Shown here: one piece after another, positions 16,311-25,658 of the stretch
Numbering within the stretch: position 1 is the stretch's first letter
How the letters are laid out: every line of letters starts with the position of its first letter
Notes under the pieces: generated by a model
What the model saw: only the letters and a program-made list of their open reading frames with translations
Told to the model about the DNA's origin: nothing
Databases searched by the model: none
Assembly (NCBI RefSeq): GCF_003289945.1
Contig: NZ_QMBP01000013.1
Coordinates: 124,001 to 188,000, forward strand
Reading direction: 5' to 3'
Length of the DNA stretch: 64,000 nucleotides
Origin: Mesorhizobium hawassense
GTDB taxonomy: Bacteria; Pseudomonadota; Alphaproteobacteria; Rhizobiales; Rhizobiaceae
Program-made: the position numbers and the translations under genes

Positions 16311-17384
16311 CTATGGAAAGAGCGGCGGCAGCGCATCATCGTGCGGCACGCTTTTGCGGGCGCCGCCATCATCCTTGTAATAATAGCTGTAGCCGTTGAT
16401 GGCCGGCGCGCCGCCGAGATGCGCGTAGAGAATTCTCGAGCCTTCGGGAAAGAAGCCTTTCCTGGTCAGATCGATCAGCCCCTGCATCGATTTTCCCTCG
16501 TAGACCGGATCGGTGATCATGGCCTCGGTGCGGGCCGCCAGCCGGATCGCGTCATTCGTCTCTTCGGACGGAACGCCGTAGGCTGGATAGGCATAGTCGG
16601 GATTGATGACGATCTCATCGTCCCGTACGGCGCGGCCCAGCCCGACGAGGGCGGCGGTGTCGTCGACGATGCGGCGGACCTGGGCGCGGGTCTGGTCCAG
16701 CGTGCCGGAGGCGTCGATGCCGATCACCCGGTCGGCGCGGTTTTGCGCGGCGAATCCGACGATCATGCCGGCCTGGGTCGAGCCGGTCACGACGCAGACG
16801 ATGATGTAGTCGAAGGCAAAGCCGAGTTCGCTCTCCTGCCTGGCGACCTCCTCGGCGAAGCCGACATAGCCGAGACCGCCGAACTTGTGCACCGAGGCGC
16901 CGGCGGGAATAGGATAGGGCCTGCCGCCTGCCTCCTTCACCGACTGGATCGCGTCCTGCCAGCTTTTGCGGATGCCGATGTCGAAGCCGTCGTCGACAAG
17001 CCGGCTGTCGGCGCCCATCAGGCGCGTCAGCAGGATGTTGCCGACCCGGTCATAGACCGCATCATAGTGCGGCACCCATTTTTCCTGGATGACCACGCAC
17101 TTCATGCCGATCTTGGCCGCCGTCGCGGCAACCATGCGGGTGTGGTTCGACTGCACGCCACCGATCGACACCAGCGTGTCGGCGCCGGACGCAATCGCAT
17201 CGGGCACGATATATTCGAGCTTGCGCAATTTGTTGCCGCCCATGGCCAGTCCGGAATTGCAATCGTCACGCTTTGCGTAGACCTGCACCTTTCCGCCCAG
17301 CGCCGCGCCGAGGCGCGGCAGATGCTCGATCGGCGTCGGGCCGAAGGTCAGCGGATACCGTTCAAACTTGTCGAGAAGTGACAT
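16311..17384 (-). CDS. acdS: 1-aminocyclopropane-1-carboxylate (ACC) deaminase
   Basis: AcdS cleaves ACC, the plant ethylene precursor, to ammonia and 2-oxobutyrate and so lowers ethylene in the host root. The 357-residue PLP enzyme shows Lys52 in GGNKLRKLEY (Schiff base), Ser79/Asn80 in GVQSNHTR, Tyr269, Tyr295, Glu296 (DPVYEGKS) and Leu323 (YAHLGGAP). These equal Tyr268, Tyr294, Glu295 and Leu322 of the Pseudomonas enzyme, the pair Glu295/Leu322 separating true ACC deaminase from D-cysteine desulfhydrase. The C-terminal tail is about 15-20 residues longer than usual. ATG 17384 has GGAGGCAGG upstream. Confidence 0.93.
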   Translation of the reverse strand: MSLLDKFERYPLTFGPTPIEHLPRLGAALGGKVQVYAKRDDCNSGLAMGGNKLRKLEYIVPDAIASGADTLVSIGGVQSNHTRMVAATAAKIGMKCVVIQEKWVPHYDAVYDRVGNILLTRLMGADSRLVDDGFDIGIRKSWQDAIQSVKEAGGRPYPIPAGASVHKFGGLGYVGFAEEVARQESELGFAFDYIIVCVVTGSTQAGMIVGFAAQNRADRVIGIDASGTLDQTRAQVRRIVDDTAALVGLGRAVRDDEIVINPDYAYPAYGVPSEETNDAIRLAARTEAMITDPVYEGKSMQGLIDLTRKGFFPEGSRILYAHLGGAPAINGYSYYYKDDGGARKSVPHDDALPPLFP

Positions 17385-17532
17385 CCACCTGCCTCCGCCG
17401 TGTTCGTTTTTCGATGCGCAGAGAATAGACGAATTGCGGCGAAAGGTGCTCTCGAAGGGGCCTCGGCCTTTTTTGCATCCTTGCAAAGAATTGCGATATA
17501 TTTAGTTCAATCATCCATTGAGATAGACAAAA
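17385..17532. promoter_or_regulatory. acdS/lrp divergent promoter region
   Basis: The 148 bp between divergent acdS and the Lrp-family gene has an AT-rich stretch (about 17475-17530) with TTGCATCC-TTGCAAAG-AATTGCGA repeats of a TTGC motif. I see no NifA upstream activator (TGT-N10-ACA), which controls acdS on the symbiosis island of Mesorhizobium loti. Lrp-type control, as known for acdR-acdS pairs, is therefore more likely here. Confidence 0.5.
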
Positions 17533-18009
17533 ATGGAAGAATCTTCCGAACAGACTTTCGACCGCATCGACATCAAGATCCTGCGGGCGCTTCAGGCCGA
17601 GGGGCGGCTGACCAATGCCGAGCTGGCGGCCCGCGTGAATGTCAGCGCCGCCACCTGCCATCGGCGCACGCAACGCCTGTTCGAGGAGGGCTACATCACC
17701 GGGGTCAGGGCGGAGATCGCGCCTGCCGCGGTCGGGCTCGGCGCGCTGGTCATGGTCGGCGTCGTGCTCGACCGCTCGACACCTGAAAGCTTCGCCGCTT
17801 TCGAGGAGGCCGCCCTCAAGCTCAAGGAGGTGCTGGATTGCAATCTCGTGGCCGGCGACTTCGACTATCTGTTGAAGATACGCGTGCGCGACATGGCGGA
17901 TTTCAACAAGCTGCACGGTCAGAAGCTGATCGCGCTGCCCGGTGTGCGGCAAACCCGGACTTTCTTCGTCATGAAGGAGGTCAAGGAGAACGCGCGGCTG
18001 CCGTTCTGA
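17533..18009 (+). CDS. Lrp/AsnC-family regulator, probable acdS activator (AcdR-like)
   Basis: The 158-residue protein has an N-terminal AsnC HTH (DIKILRALQAEGRLTNAELAARVNVSAATCHRRTQRL) and a C-terminal RAM/ligand domain (LDCNLVAGDFDYLLKIRVRDM, then PGVRQTRTFFVMKEVKE). Genes of this family divergent to acdS activate it in several proteobacteria, sensing ACC or leucine. The role is inferred from this arrangement. It ends 33 bp from the convergent small membrane protein gene. Confidence 0.88.
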   Translation: MEESSEQTFDRIDIKILRALQAEGRLTNAELAARVNVSAATCHRRTQRLFEEGYITGVRAEIAPAAVGLGALVMVGVVLDRSTPESFAAFEEAALKLKEVLDCNLVAGDFDYLLKIRVRDMADFNKLHGQKLIALPGVRQTRTFFVMKEVKENARLPF

Positions 18010-18042
18010 CGAGCAGTAGCCAGCTCTGTTCCTTCGCGACGA

Positions 18043-18285
18043 TCAGGGCCGCCCCTTTTGCGGCAATGCCTTGCGGTCGTTACGCGCCGCGACGAAGAAC
18101 AGGATGAAGCAGAGGCCGAGAACTCCGCCCATCGCCATTCCCATGGTCTGGCCGACCACCTCCCGGAAATTGGCGGCGACGCGGTCGGGATTGGCCAGGC
18201 CGTAACGGGCCAGATACCACCAGACGCCGGCCAGCATTGCTTCGATGATCACCCCGGTCAGGATGACCCGCGCTTTCTTACTCAT
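18043..18285 (-). CDS. Small inner-membrane protein, function unknown
   Basis: The 80-residue product has two hydrophobic segments: ARVILTGVIIEAMLAGVWWYLA near residues 5-25 and GMAMGGVLGLCFILFFVAA near 48-67, joined by a polar loop and followed by a short basic tail. ATG 18285 has GAAGGAGGGG upstream. The exporter permease gene ends 73 bp upstream in the same direction, so it may be the last gene of that operon. Confidence 0.7.
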   Translation of the reverse strand: MSKKARVILTGVIIEAMLAGVWWYLARYGLANPDRVAANFREVVGQTMGMAMGGVLGLCFILFFVAARNDRKALPQKGRP

Positions 18286-18358
18286 TCGCCCCTCCTTCGA
18301 AGTATCCAAAGAGGCCGCTGTATCATCGCCGGGTTTGCGGCAACAGAGCGGAAGCGGC

Positions 18359-19572
<1,214 letters not shown>

Positions 19573-19576
<4 letters not shown>

Positions 19577-20280
19577 GCCGCCGCCTCCGCTTTCAACGTA
19601 TCGGAGGCGACATGGCCGTCGAGGAAGCGGATGGTGCGGCCGGCATAATCCGCGACGTCGGCCTCATGCGTGACCATGACGATGGAGAGCCCGAGCCCGG
19701 TGTTGAGCCTGGCCAGCAGCTCCATGATCTCATGCGTGCGCGCCGTATCGAGATTGCCGGTCGGCTCGTCGGCGACGAGCAGGGTCGGCCGGGTGACTAT
19801 GGCGCGGGCGATCGCCACGCGCTGCTGTTGGCCGCCCGAGAGCTCGGCCGGCGTGTGATGTTCGCGCCCGACAAGTCCGACCTCGGCCAGCGCCTGCATG
19901 GCGAGATCGCGGCGCTCGCGGGCGGCAACGCCGCGATAGATCAGCGGCAGCTCGACATTTTCCGCGGCGGTCGTGCGCGGCAGAAGATTGTAGCCCTGGA
20001 AGACGAAGCCGACATAGAGGTTGCGCAGCAAGGCGCGACGGTTGCGGTCGAGGCGGCCCGCATCGACGCCCATGAAAGAGTAGGTACCGGCGGTCGGCGT
20101 GTCGAGGCAGCCGATGATGTTCATCGCCGTCGATTTGCCGGAGCCGGAAGGGCCCATGATGGCGACGAACTCGCCGCGCCGGATGGCGAGATCGACGCCG
20201 GCCAGCGCATGTACGCGGGCCTCGCCCTCGCCATAGCTCTTCCAAACCTGGTCGAAGGTGATGAGCAGGGGAGCCGACAC
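19573..20280 (-). CDS. MacB/LolD-type ABC transporter ATP-binding protein
   Basis: The 235-residue ATPase has Walker A GPSGSGKST, the Q-loop region FVFQGYNLLPR, signature LSGGQQQRVAIARA, Walker B LLVADEPTGNLD and the H-loop VMVTHEADVA. Length and motifs place it in the LolD/MacB/FtsE class, which powers mechanotransmission-type exporters rather than importers. It lies three bases after the adaptor stop and overlaps the permease start. Confidence 0.93.
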
Positions 20281-20283
20281 CGG

Positions 20284-21570
20284 TCAGCTCCGCTGCTGCG
20301 CGCCGGTGATGACTTGCGCGCCCTCGTCGAGGCCTGACGTGATTTCGGTCAGCTCGCCGTCGGTCGAACCGATCTTGACGTTGACCGGATGCGGCCTTCC
20401 GTTCTCCAGCACGTAAAGCGTGCGCGAGCCGTCGATCGGCGCCTTCGTCGCCTCGCGCTGCCGGTTGGGGCGGCCCATGCGGCCGGTGAAGAGGTCGCCC
20501 AGGTTCCAACCGCGCGCGGCCTGTTGCATCGGGCGATAGCGGAAGGCTGTCGAGGGAACGGTGAGCACGCCCTTGGCCTGCCGGGTCACGACCGAGACCG
20601 TGGCCGTCATACCGGGCCGCAAGAGAAGCTCGCCATTGTCGACCTCGAGCCGGGCCTTGTAGGTGACGACGCCGTCGGTGGTGACCGAGGCATAGGAGAT
20701 GTCGCGGATCTCGGCGTCGAACGGCCTGTCCGGAAAAGCGTCGACGGTGAAGCGGGCGTGCTGGCCGGGTTTCACCGCGCCGATGTCGGCTTCGTCGACC
20801 GCAGCCTGCAATTCCATGTTGCGAAGGTCGGCGGCGATGACGAAGAGCACCGGCGCCTGCAGCGAGGAAGCGACCGTTTGGCCGGGATCGACCGAGCGCG
20901 TCAGCACGATGCCGTCGATCGGCGCATAGATGGTGCTTTTGGCTAGGTCCGTCTGCTGTGCCTTAAGGTCGGCCTGGGCGATGGCGAGATTGGCTTCGGC
21001 ACTGTCGAGCGCCGCCTTGGAACGGTCGCGCGTCGCGGTCGCTGCCTCGAGCGACTGGTCCGTCGCCATGCCGCGCTTGGTCAGCGCGCTCGCGCGCACC
21101 ACGGCGTTCTCATTTTCCCGCAACGTTACCTCGGCATCCTCGACGGCCGCCGCCGCCGCCTTGGCGGAGGCGGTCGCGCGCTCGATCTGGACCTCCAGCT
21201 TCGCGGTATCGAGCGTCGCCAGAACGTCGCCCTTCTTGACCTGCTGGTTCTCGCTGGCCGTGACGGAACGGACGATGCCGGACAACTCGCTGGAAATGTC
21301 GACCTGCGTCAGCGGCTGCAGCGTGCCGGTGGCCGATACCTCGACGGTGAGGTCGGCGGTCGCCGCCGGAACGGTGGTATACTCGATCCTTGGCGGCGCG
21401 GCAGCGTACCATTGATAGGCGGCAATGCCGGCCACGACGATCGCTGCCGCCAGCAGCGCGTAGAGCCACAAGCGGCGACGCTTGCGGCTCACGCCCTTAC
21501 GGTCGAGCCCAAGTGCTGCCTCGATGGAAGTATCGGATTCCGCCTTTGGCGGATTGACAAGCTGGTCCAC
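20284..21570 (-). CDS. MacA-like periplasmic adaptor (HlyD/RND membrane fusion family)
   Basis: The 428-residue protein has an N-terminal anchor (LWLYALLAAAIVVAGIAAY, about residues 35-55), a first beta/lipoyl half (VEVSATGTLQPLTQVDISSELSGIV), a coiled-coil hairpin of about 90 Ala/Glu-rich residues, and the second lipoyl half (AKSTIYAPIDGIVLTRSVDPGQTV). This layout links inner-membrane MacB to an outer-membrane channel. It is first in a three-gene operon; a TolC-like partner is not in the window. The cargo is unknown (macrolides, lipopeptides and haem precursors are known for the family). Confidence 0.9.
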   Translation of the reverse strand: MDQLVNPPKAESDTSIEAALGLDRKGVSRKRRRLWLYALLAAAIVVAGIAAYQWYAAAPPRIEYTTVPAATADLTVEVSATGTLQPLTQVDISSELSGIVRSVTASENQQVKKGDVLATLDTAKLEVQIERATASAKAAAAAVEDAEVTLRENENAVVRASALTKRGMATDQSLEAATATRDRSKAALDSAEANLAIAQADLKAQQTDLAKSTIYAPIDGIVLTRSVDPGQTVASSLQAPVLFVIAADLRNMELQAAVDEADIGAVKPGQHARFTVDAFPDRPFDAEIRDISYASVTTDGVVTYKARLEVDNGELLLRPGMTATVSVVTRQAKGVLTVPSTAFRYRPMQQAARGWNLGDLFTGRMGRPNRQREATKAPIDGSRTLYVLENGRPHPVNVKIGSTDGELTEITSGLDEGAQVITGAQQRS

Positions 21571-21702
21571 CCCGGACCCCTATGCTGAAAATCGATGTCC
21601 CTATCCGTTCACAGATCAGGCTTCAAAGTTCGAATTTCAAATTAAATTTCCCTCATGTTGGGATTGAGGCAGAAATTCGGGGCGAGGCGAAAGGTTTTCT
21701 CG

Positions 21703-22605
21703 ATGGCGCGCAATTACTTGCTTTACGATGTGTTTACCACCGAGCGGCTGGCCGGAAATCCGCTAGCGGTGGTGCTCGACTGCGAGGGGCTCGACACTGC
21801 CGGCATGCAGGCGATCGCGCGCGAATTCAATCTGTCCGAGACGGTGTTCGTGCTGCCCCCCGAGAATCCAAAGCACCGCAACCGTATCCGCATCTTCACG
21901 CCCGATTATGAAATGCCTTTCGCGGGGCATCCGACGGTCGGTTCGGCGATCGCGCTGGCCGAACTCGCCGGCGAGGCGACCGGCATCTTCGTGCTGGAGG
22001 AGAATATCGGACCGGTCCGCTGCGCGGTGAGCAGGCATGACGGCTCGACCTTCGCCGAGTTCGATCTGGCCAAGCTGCCGGAGCGGCTGGAGCTCAAGGC
22101 CGATCCCGAAGCGATCGGCGCCGCGCTCGGCCTTGCCCCGCACGAGATCGGCTTCGAGAATCACCGCGTCGCCTTCTGGTCGGCCGGCGTGCCCTACGTC
22201 ACCATCCCGGTTGCGGACCTCGAGGCGGCAGCCAAGATCAGGCTCGACAATCAGGCGTGGTCGGAATTGGCACCCCGCAAGAGCGAATGGGCGTTCGCCA
22301 GCCCCTATGTCTATTGCCGCCAGACGGTGCATCACGACAGCGCCTTCCATGTGCGCATGATCGTGCCGGGCACTCCGTCCTACGAAGATCCCGCGACCGG
22401 TTCGGCCGCCGCGGCCTTTGCCGGCACCATCATGCATTTCGATGCCCCGACCGACGGGATATCGCAGCTCTGGATCGAGCAGGGACTGGAAATGGGCCGG
22501 CCGTCGCGCATCCGACTCGAACTCAATGTCGAGGCCGGAAAACTGGCCTCCGCGCGCATTGGCGGCTACGCCGTCAGGGTGGCCGAAGGCAGACTGTTTA
22601 TCTGA
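21703..22605 (+). CDS. PhzF-family phenazine biosynthesis-like isomerase/epimerase
   Basis: The 300-residue protein begins YLLYDVFTTERLAGNPLAVV, the PhzF/DAP-epimerase-fold start, with the catalytic Glu in FNLSETVFVLP and the C-terminal DPATGSAAAAFAG motif that forms the other half of the active site. PhzF itself isomerises dihydro-3-hydroxyanthranilate; most homologues have unknown substrates and no phz cluster is near. ATG 21703 is chosen over 21655 because it aligns with the family start. Confidence 0.88.
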   Translation: MARNYLLYDVFTTERLAGNPLAVVLDCEGLDTAGMQAIAREFNLSETVFVLPPENPKHRNRIRIFTPDYEMPFAGHPTVGSAIALAELAGEATGIFVLEENIGPVRCAVSRHDGSTFAEFDLAKLPERLELKADPEAIGAALGLAPHEIGFENHRVAFWSAGVPYVTIPVADLEAAAKIRLDNQAWSELAPRKSEWAFASPYVYCRQTVHHDSAFHVRMIVPGTPSYEDPATGSAAAAFAGTIMHFDAPTDGISQLWIEQGLEMGRPSRIRLELNVEAGKLASARIGGYAVRVAEGRLFI

Positions 22606-22663
22606 ACCCTGGCGCCGGTCCTGCGGAAACGGGGCCGGCGGGCTCGGGTGAGGGGAGAATCAC

Positions 22664-22969
22664 ATGGGGTGGGCGACAGGATATATCGGGCGCCTGCAGG
22701 CAGGAGAGACGGTCCAGTTTCGCCCGCGCGGCAATTCGATGACAGGCAAGGTCGAGAGCGGGCAACTCTGCACGGTCAAGCCAATGGAAGATGCGAGCCT
22801 GCTTGGCGTTGGCGACATCGTTCTGTGCCGCGTCGGCGGCGCTCAATATCTGCATCTGGTGAAGGCCATGAGGAACGGTCAGTTCCAGATCGGCAACAAC
22901 CGAGGCGGCATCAACGGATGGATAAGCGCGAAGGCTATCTTCGGCATTTTGATCGAAGTGGCTGACTGA
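22664..22969 (+). CDS. Small LexA/S24-S26-like protein, function unknown
   Basis: The 101-residue protein matches the core of LexA/signal-peptidase-like folds: RPRGNSMTGKVESGQLCTV carries a G-N-S-M motif with Ser25 at the nucleophile position, followed by GVGDIVLCRVGGAQYLHLVKAM with Lys68 where the general base sits (43 residues later, near the LexA spacing). There is no DNA-binding domain. It may be a free-standing peptidase-like domain or a non-catalytic relative. ATG 22664 has GGGGAG seven bases upstream. Confidence 0.6.
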   Translation: MGWATGYIGRLQAGETVQFRPRGNSMTGKVESGQLCTVKPMEDASLLGVGDIVLCRVGGAQYLHLVKAMRNGQFQIGNNRGGINGWISAKAIFGILIEVAD

Positions 22970-23182
22970 AATCGAGCCACACGCCCAGTTTCGTGTATCT
23001 GGGCGCCAAGCTCAGGCCGCGCTCTCGCTCTCAAAAACACTATCATCCGGCCTACGGCTCCGGTTTTGGAGGAGAGCTAGAAATCAAAGGCAGGCGATTT
23101 GTCGGGAAATGATCCAGCAGGGCTAGACATCACCGAAAGCGGCGGCTATATGCGCCGCCGACGCTGGTTTTTCCGGCGGTGT

Positions 23183-23258
<76 letters not shown>

Positions 23259-23303
23259 AAAACTCTTTGAAATCATATACTTGCTAGGGGTGAGTGCCGA
23301 CTC

Positions 23304-23337
23304 GTGTCCGCTTGATTTCGTGTCCGTAGGGTGTCCG
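23304..23337. repeat. Three GTGTCCG direct repeats 3' of tRNA-Lys
   Basis: GTGTCCG occurs at 23304-23310, 23320-23326 and 23331-23337. Short direct repeats beside a tRNA 3' end are typical of arm-type integrase sites in integrative elements. No integrase gene is present, so a decayed attachment region is an inference only. Confidence 0.4.
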
Positions 23338-23356
23338 TAAAATCGAGGAGGGGCGA

Positions 23357-23866
23357 TTGAACTTCAATTGGGTCGGCAATACGGACTGGGTGAACGTCGC
23401 GGGCGTCATTGCCACGACCGTCGCCCTAGGGCTTTCGGTTCATTTCTGGAGGCGGCAGTTTCGCCCGATCGTCACTGCCATGGTCAAGACGCACGCGGGC
23501 GGCAACACCGGGATCGCCTACAATCTCGTAGTGCTCAATTCAGGGTCGATCCCGGCGCGCCACGTTTGGTTCGAGGTGGCAAGCCCGCACGCGCTCAACG
23601 CCGCTATTGCGCGCCGAGACCACCCAGCGAAGCGGGATTGGCTGGCCTGCTTTGACAGAAAAGACCTGATCCCCGTTCTGCACAACGGTGCGCAGGTCTC
23701 CTGCTCGTTTGGCACGACCGAGCGTGGCGACGGAGGGTTCTGGAAAAACGAGGCCGAATTTCCTATCCGCGTCCACTACAAAGGATGGTTCGGAACTACC
23801 TATATTGACGAGATGAAGCTGCGAATTGTCGATAGCGACACCTTCACCGGCTTCATGTGGGAGTGA
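23357..23866 (+). CDS. Single-span membrane protein of accessory operon, function unknown
   Basis: The 169-residue product (TTG start 23357 with GAGGAGGGG upstream) has one hydrophobic segment near residues 12-30 (VNVAGVIATTVALGLSVHFW), then a predominantly beta, Ig-like looking domain with YNLVVLNSGSIPARHVWFEV, an aromatic GFWKNEAEFPIRVHYKG segment and an end TGFMWE. I do not recognise a named family. It is the first of three co-oriented genes 3' of tRNA-Lys, with 21 bp to the next. Confidence 0.7.
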   Translation: MNFNWVGNTDWVNVAGVIATTVALGLSVHFWRRQFRPIVTAMVKTHAGGNTGIAYNLVVLNSGSIPARHVWFEVASPHALNAAIARRDHPAKRDWLACFDRKDLIPVLHNGAQVSCSFGTTERGDGGFWKNEAEFPIRVHYKGWFGTTYIDEMKLRIVDSDTFTGFMWE

Positions 23867-23887
23867 ACCCGAAAAGCCGCTCGCAAG

Positions 23888-24646
23888 ATGGAGGGAGCCA
23901 TACAGGACGAAGGCGAAGACGAAGAGGGCCGCCTACCGCCCTACCCCGAGAAGGATGGGCGCTCGGGTCCCTACCACGTCGCGCGAACGGCGATCGATGC
24001 CGGTGCGGCCATTACTCTCATCCCTGGCGCGGGCTACGCGATAGGGCAGATCGTTGAAAGGTTCGTGGCCGAGCCGCTGCAGAAACGGCGGGATAAGTGG
24101 TTCACCAAGGTAGGCGAAGGCCTTCGCGATCTCCAGGCACGCCTGCAGGACTTCGACCCTTCGAAGCTGGACGAAAACGACGATTTCATTTCCGCAGTAG
24201 CAGAGGCCACTGCGGCGGCCACGCGGACTGCCAAACAGGAAAAGATCGAGGCGCTGCGCAACGGCGTCCTCAACATCGCAAAAGGACTGCAGCTCGACGA
24301 CGTTCTCCGTGGCATATTCTTCGGATACATCGAGCGCTTTTCGCCAGCGCATATTCAGGTGCTGAAATTGTTGGCCGCCCCCTCGTCGTCGCCGGAGATG
24401 AGGCAGAAGGCGAGCCAGATGATGGCTGGCGCGCAAATGTCGGTTCTTGAAGCGGCGCTCCCCGCCAGCGTGATCTCGCCCGGAGCCTTGGACCGCGTAC
24501 TGTCAGACCTGCACCGTGAGGGCTTGGCCGATACCAACAGCATGATGGCCATGGGGACTTCGGGCGTCTTCCTCGCGAAGAGGAGCACAGGGATCGGCGA
24601 CTCGTTCCTGCAGTTCATTGCGGACCCGCTGCCAGGCCAAGGGTAA
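23888..24646 (+). CDS. Helical protein with hydrophobic N-terminal segment, function unknown
   Basis: The 252-residue protein has an acidic N-terminus, a hydrophobic stretch ITLIPGAGYAIGQIVERF near residue 42, then a conserved-looking helical core: EPLQKRRDKWFTKVGEGL, DFISAVAEATAAATRT, KQEKIEALRNGVLNIA and RFSPAHIQVLKLL. I recall this pattern (kRr-x-W, EK-x-EALRN-x-VLN, F-x-x-x-H-x-x-LLxLL) from widespread hypothetical proteins without known function. The C-terminal 60 residues resemble a small winged-helix-like module (ALDRVLSDLHREGLAD). It is the middle gene of the operon, 15 bp before the Ntn-hydrolase gene. Confidence 0.7.
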   Translation: MEGAIQDEGEDEEGRLPPYPEKDGRSGPYHVARTAIDAGAAITLIPGAGYAIGQIVERFVAEPLQKRRDKWFTKVGEGLRDLQARLQDFDPSKLDENDDFISAVAEATAAATRTAKQEKIEALRNGVLNIAKGLQLDDVLRGIFFGYIERFSPAHIQVLKLLAAPSSSPEMRQKASQMMAGAQMSVLEAALPASVISPGALDRVLSDLHREGLADTNSMMAMGTSGVFLAKRSTGIGDSFLQFIADPLPGQG

Positions 24647-24661
24647 CGGGGTGTCTGCGCA

Positions 24662-25555
24662 ATGACCTTTGCGCTTGCAATGATCACCGATCGCTTGGCG
24701 TTCGTCGCTGCCGACCGCCTCTACAGCGGTGTCGGCAGCTTGAAGGGTTTCGCGGGCACGAAGATTGCGAGGCTGGAGACCGCCGACGGTCAAGGGCTCA
24801 TCACCTACGCCGGCGCTGGCGCCCGAGCTGATAGAAAGCCCTTCGAGGTTAGCGAGTGGATCGAAGGCGTACTGCGTGGCTTCAATCGCACGCTCAACCA
24901 GTCGCTACACGAAATTGCCGCCGCTGCCGAGGAGCAAGGTTTAGACAAGCATGCGCCCGGCCACACATTTGCGTATGCGGGCTTCGTCAACGGTAAAGCT
25001 CATGTGGCGGTCGTAACCTCGCGGGACCAACTGCGGATGCGGGGGAAGGGAGGGCGCCCAGTCAACTCGACAGGGCCGAACAGATTTCGTGTCGTCGATT
25101 TCGAGCTTGAACCCCGCATTCATAATTTTGGCGTCGCGCTCGGCTCAGGCGCCGAGCATATGCCGCCCTCTGCGGAGTTGGAGATGATCGGGCGTCAGGC
25201 TCGCCGAGCGAACACAAAGGAAGCGGCGGCCGACCGTCTGTCTGCGCAGTTCGTGAGGCTAAACAGAGGGATCAGCAAGAAGGAACCGGCGACCGTTGGC
25301 CCGGAGGCGGTTTGTGCCTGGACATTTGCCCAAGGAGGCGGTGCGCACTTCGCGTACGATGCCGATGGTCGTCGTACCAACAACACCGGCGTCTTGCCGT
25401 CTGTCGCTCGAGGGATGCCCATGACCCAGTTCGTCGACAGCCTTATGGCGCTTATGGAAACAAAGGGCGCGCCAACAGATGCTGGTTGGGCGAGCCAAGA
25501 AGAACTGGACCAGCTCGCTCGATCGATTGACAACCGTCCGCGACGCAAATTTTGA
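24662..25555 (+). CDS. Proteasome-fold Ntn-hydrolase (T1/D17/K33), novel branch
   Basis: If the initiator Met is removed, Thr becomes residue 1 of TFALAMITDRLAFVAADRL. Counting from it, Asp17 (VAADR) and Lys33 (AGTK-IARL) fall exactly on the catalytic positions of proteasome beta and HslV subunits. The next strand ITYAGAGARAD matches the family's aGxxAD segment, and ALGSGAEHM (Gly160-Ser-Gly) matches the conserved GSG turn. At about 296 mature residues it is longer than HslV (about 174) and has no propeptide. No HslU-like ATPase is adjacent. A T1 peptidase or amidase is inferred; the substrate is unknown. Confidence 0.75.
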   Translation: MTFALAMITDRLAFVAADRLYSGVGSLKGFAGTKIARLETADGQGLITYAGAGARADRKPFEVSEWIEGVLRGFNRTLNQSLHEIAAAAEEQGLDKHAPGHTFAYAGFVNGKAHVAVVTSRDQLRMRGKGGRPVNSTGPNRFRVVDFELEPRIHNFGVALGSGAEHMPPSAELEMIGRQARRANTKEAAADRLSAQFVRLNRGISKKEPATVGPEAVCAWTFAQGGGAHFAYDADGRRTNNTGVLPSVARGMPMTQFVDSLMALMETKGAPTDAGWASQEELDQLARSIDNRPRRKF

Positions 25556-25658
25556 GGGGGCTATTCCAACGCTTCCCGCCAACTCGTGGTTTCTCGGCCT
25601 GGCTGCAAAAGCGGCCACGCCCAGGCGTAGCACCTGTCGCTTCCGGGCAGTGGCGAAA

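Noticed and set aside
17385..17532. NifA upstream activator site for acdS
   Set aside because: I looked for TGT-N10-ACA and found only TGT without a matching ACA at the right distance.
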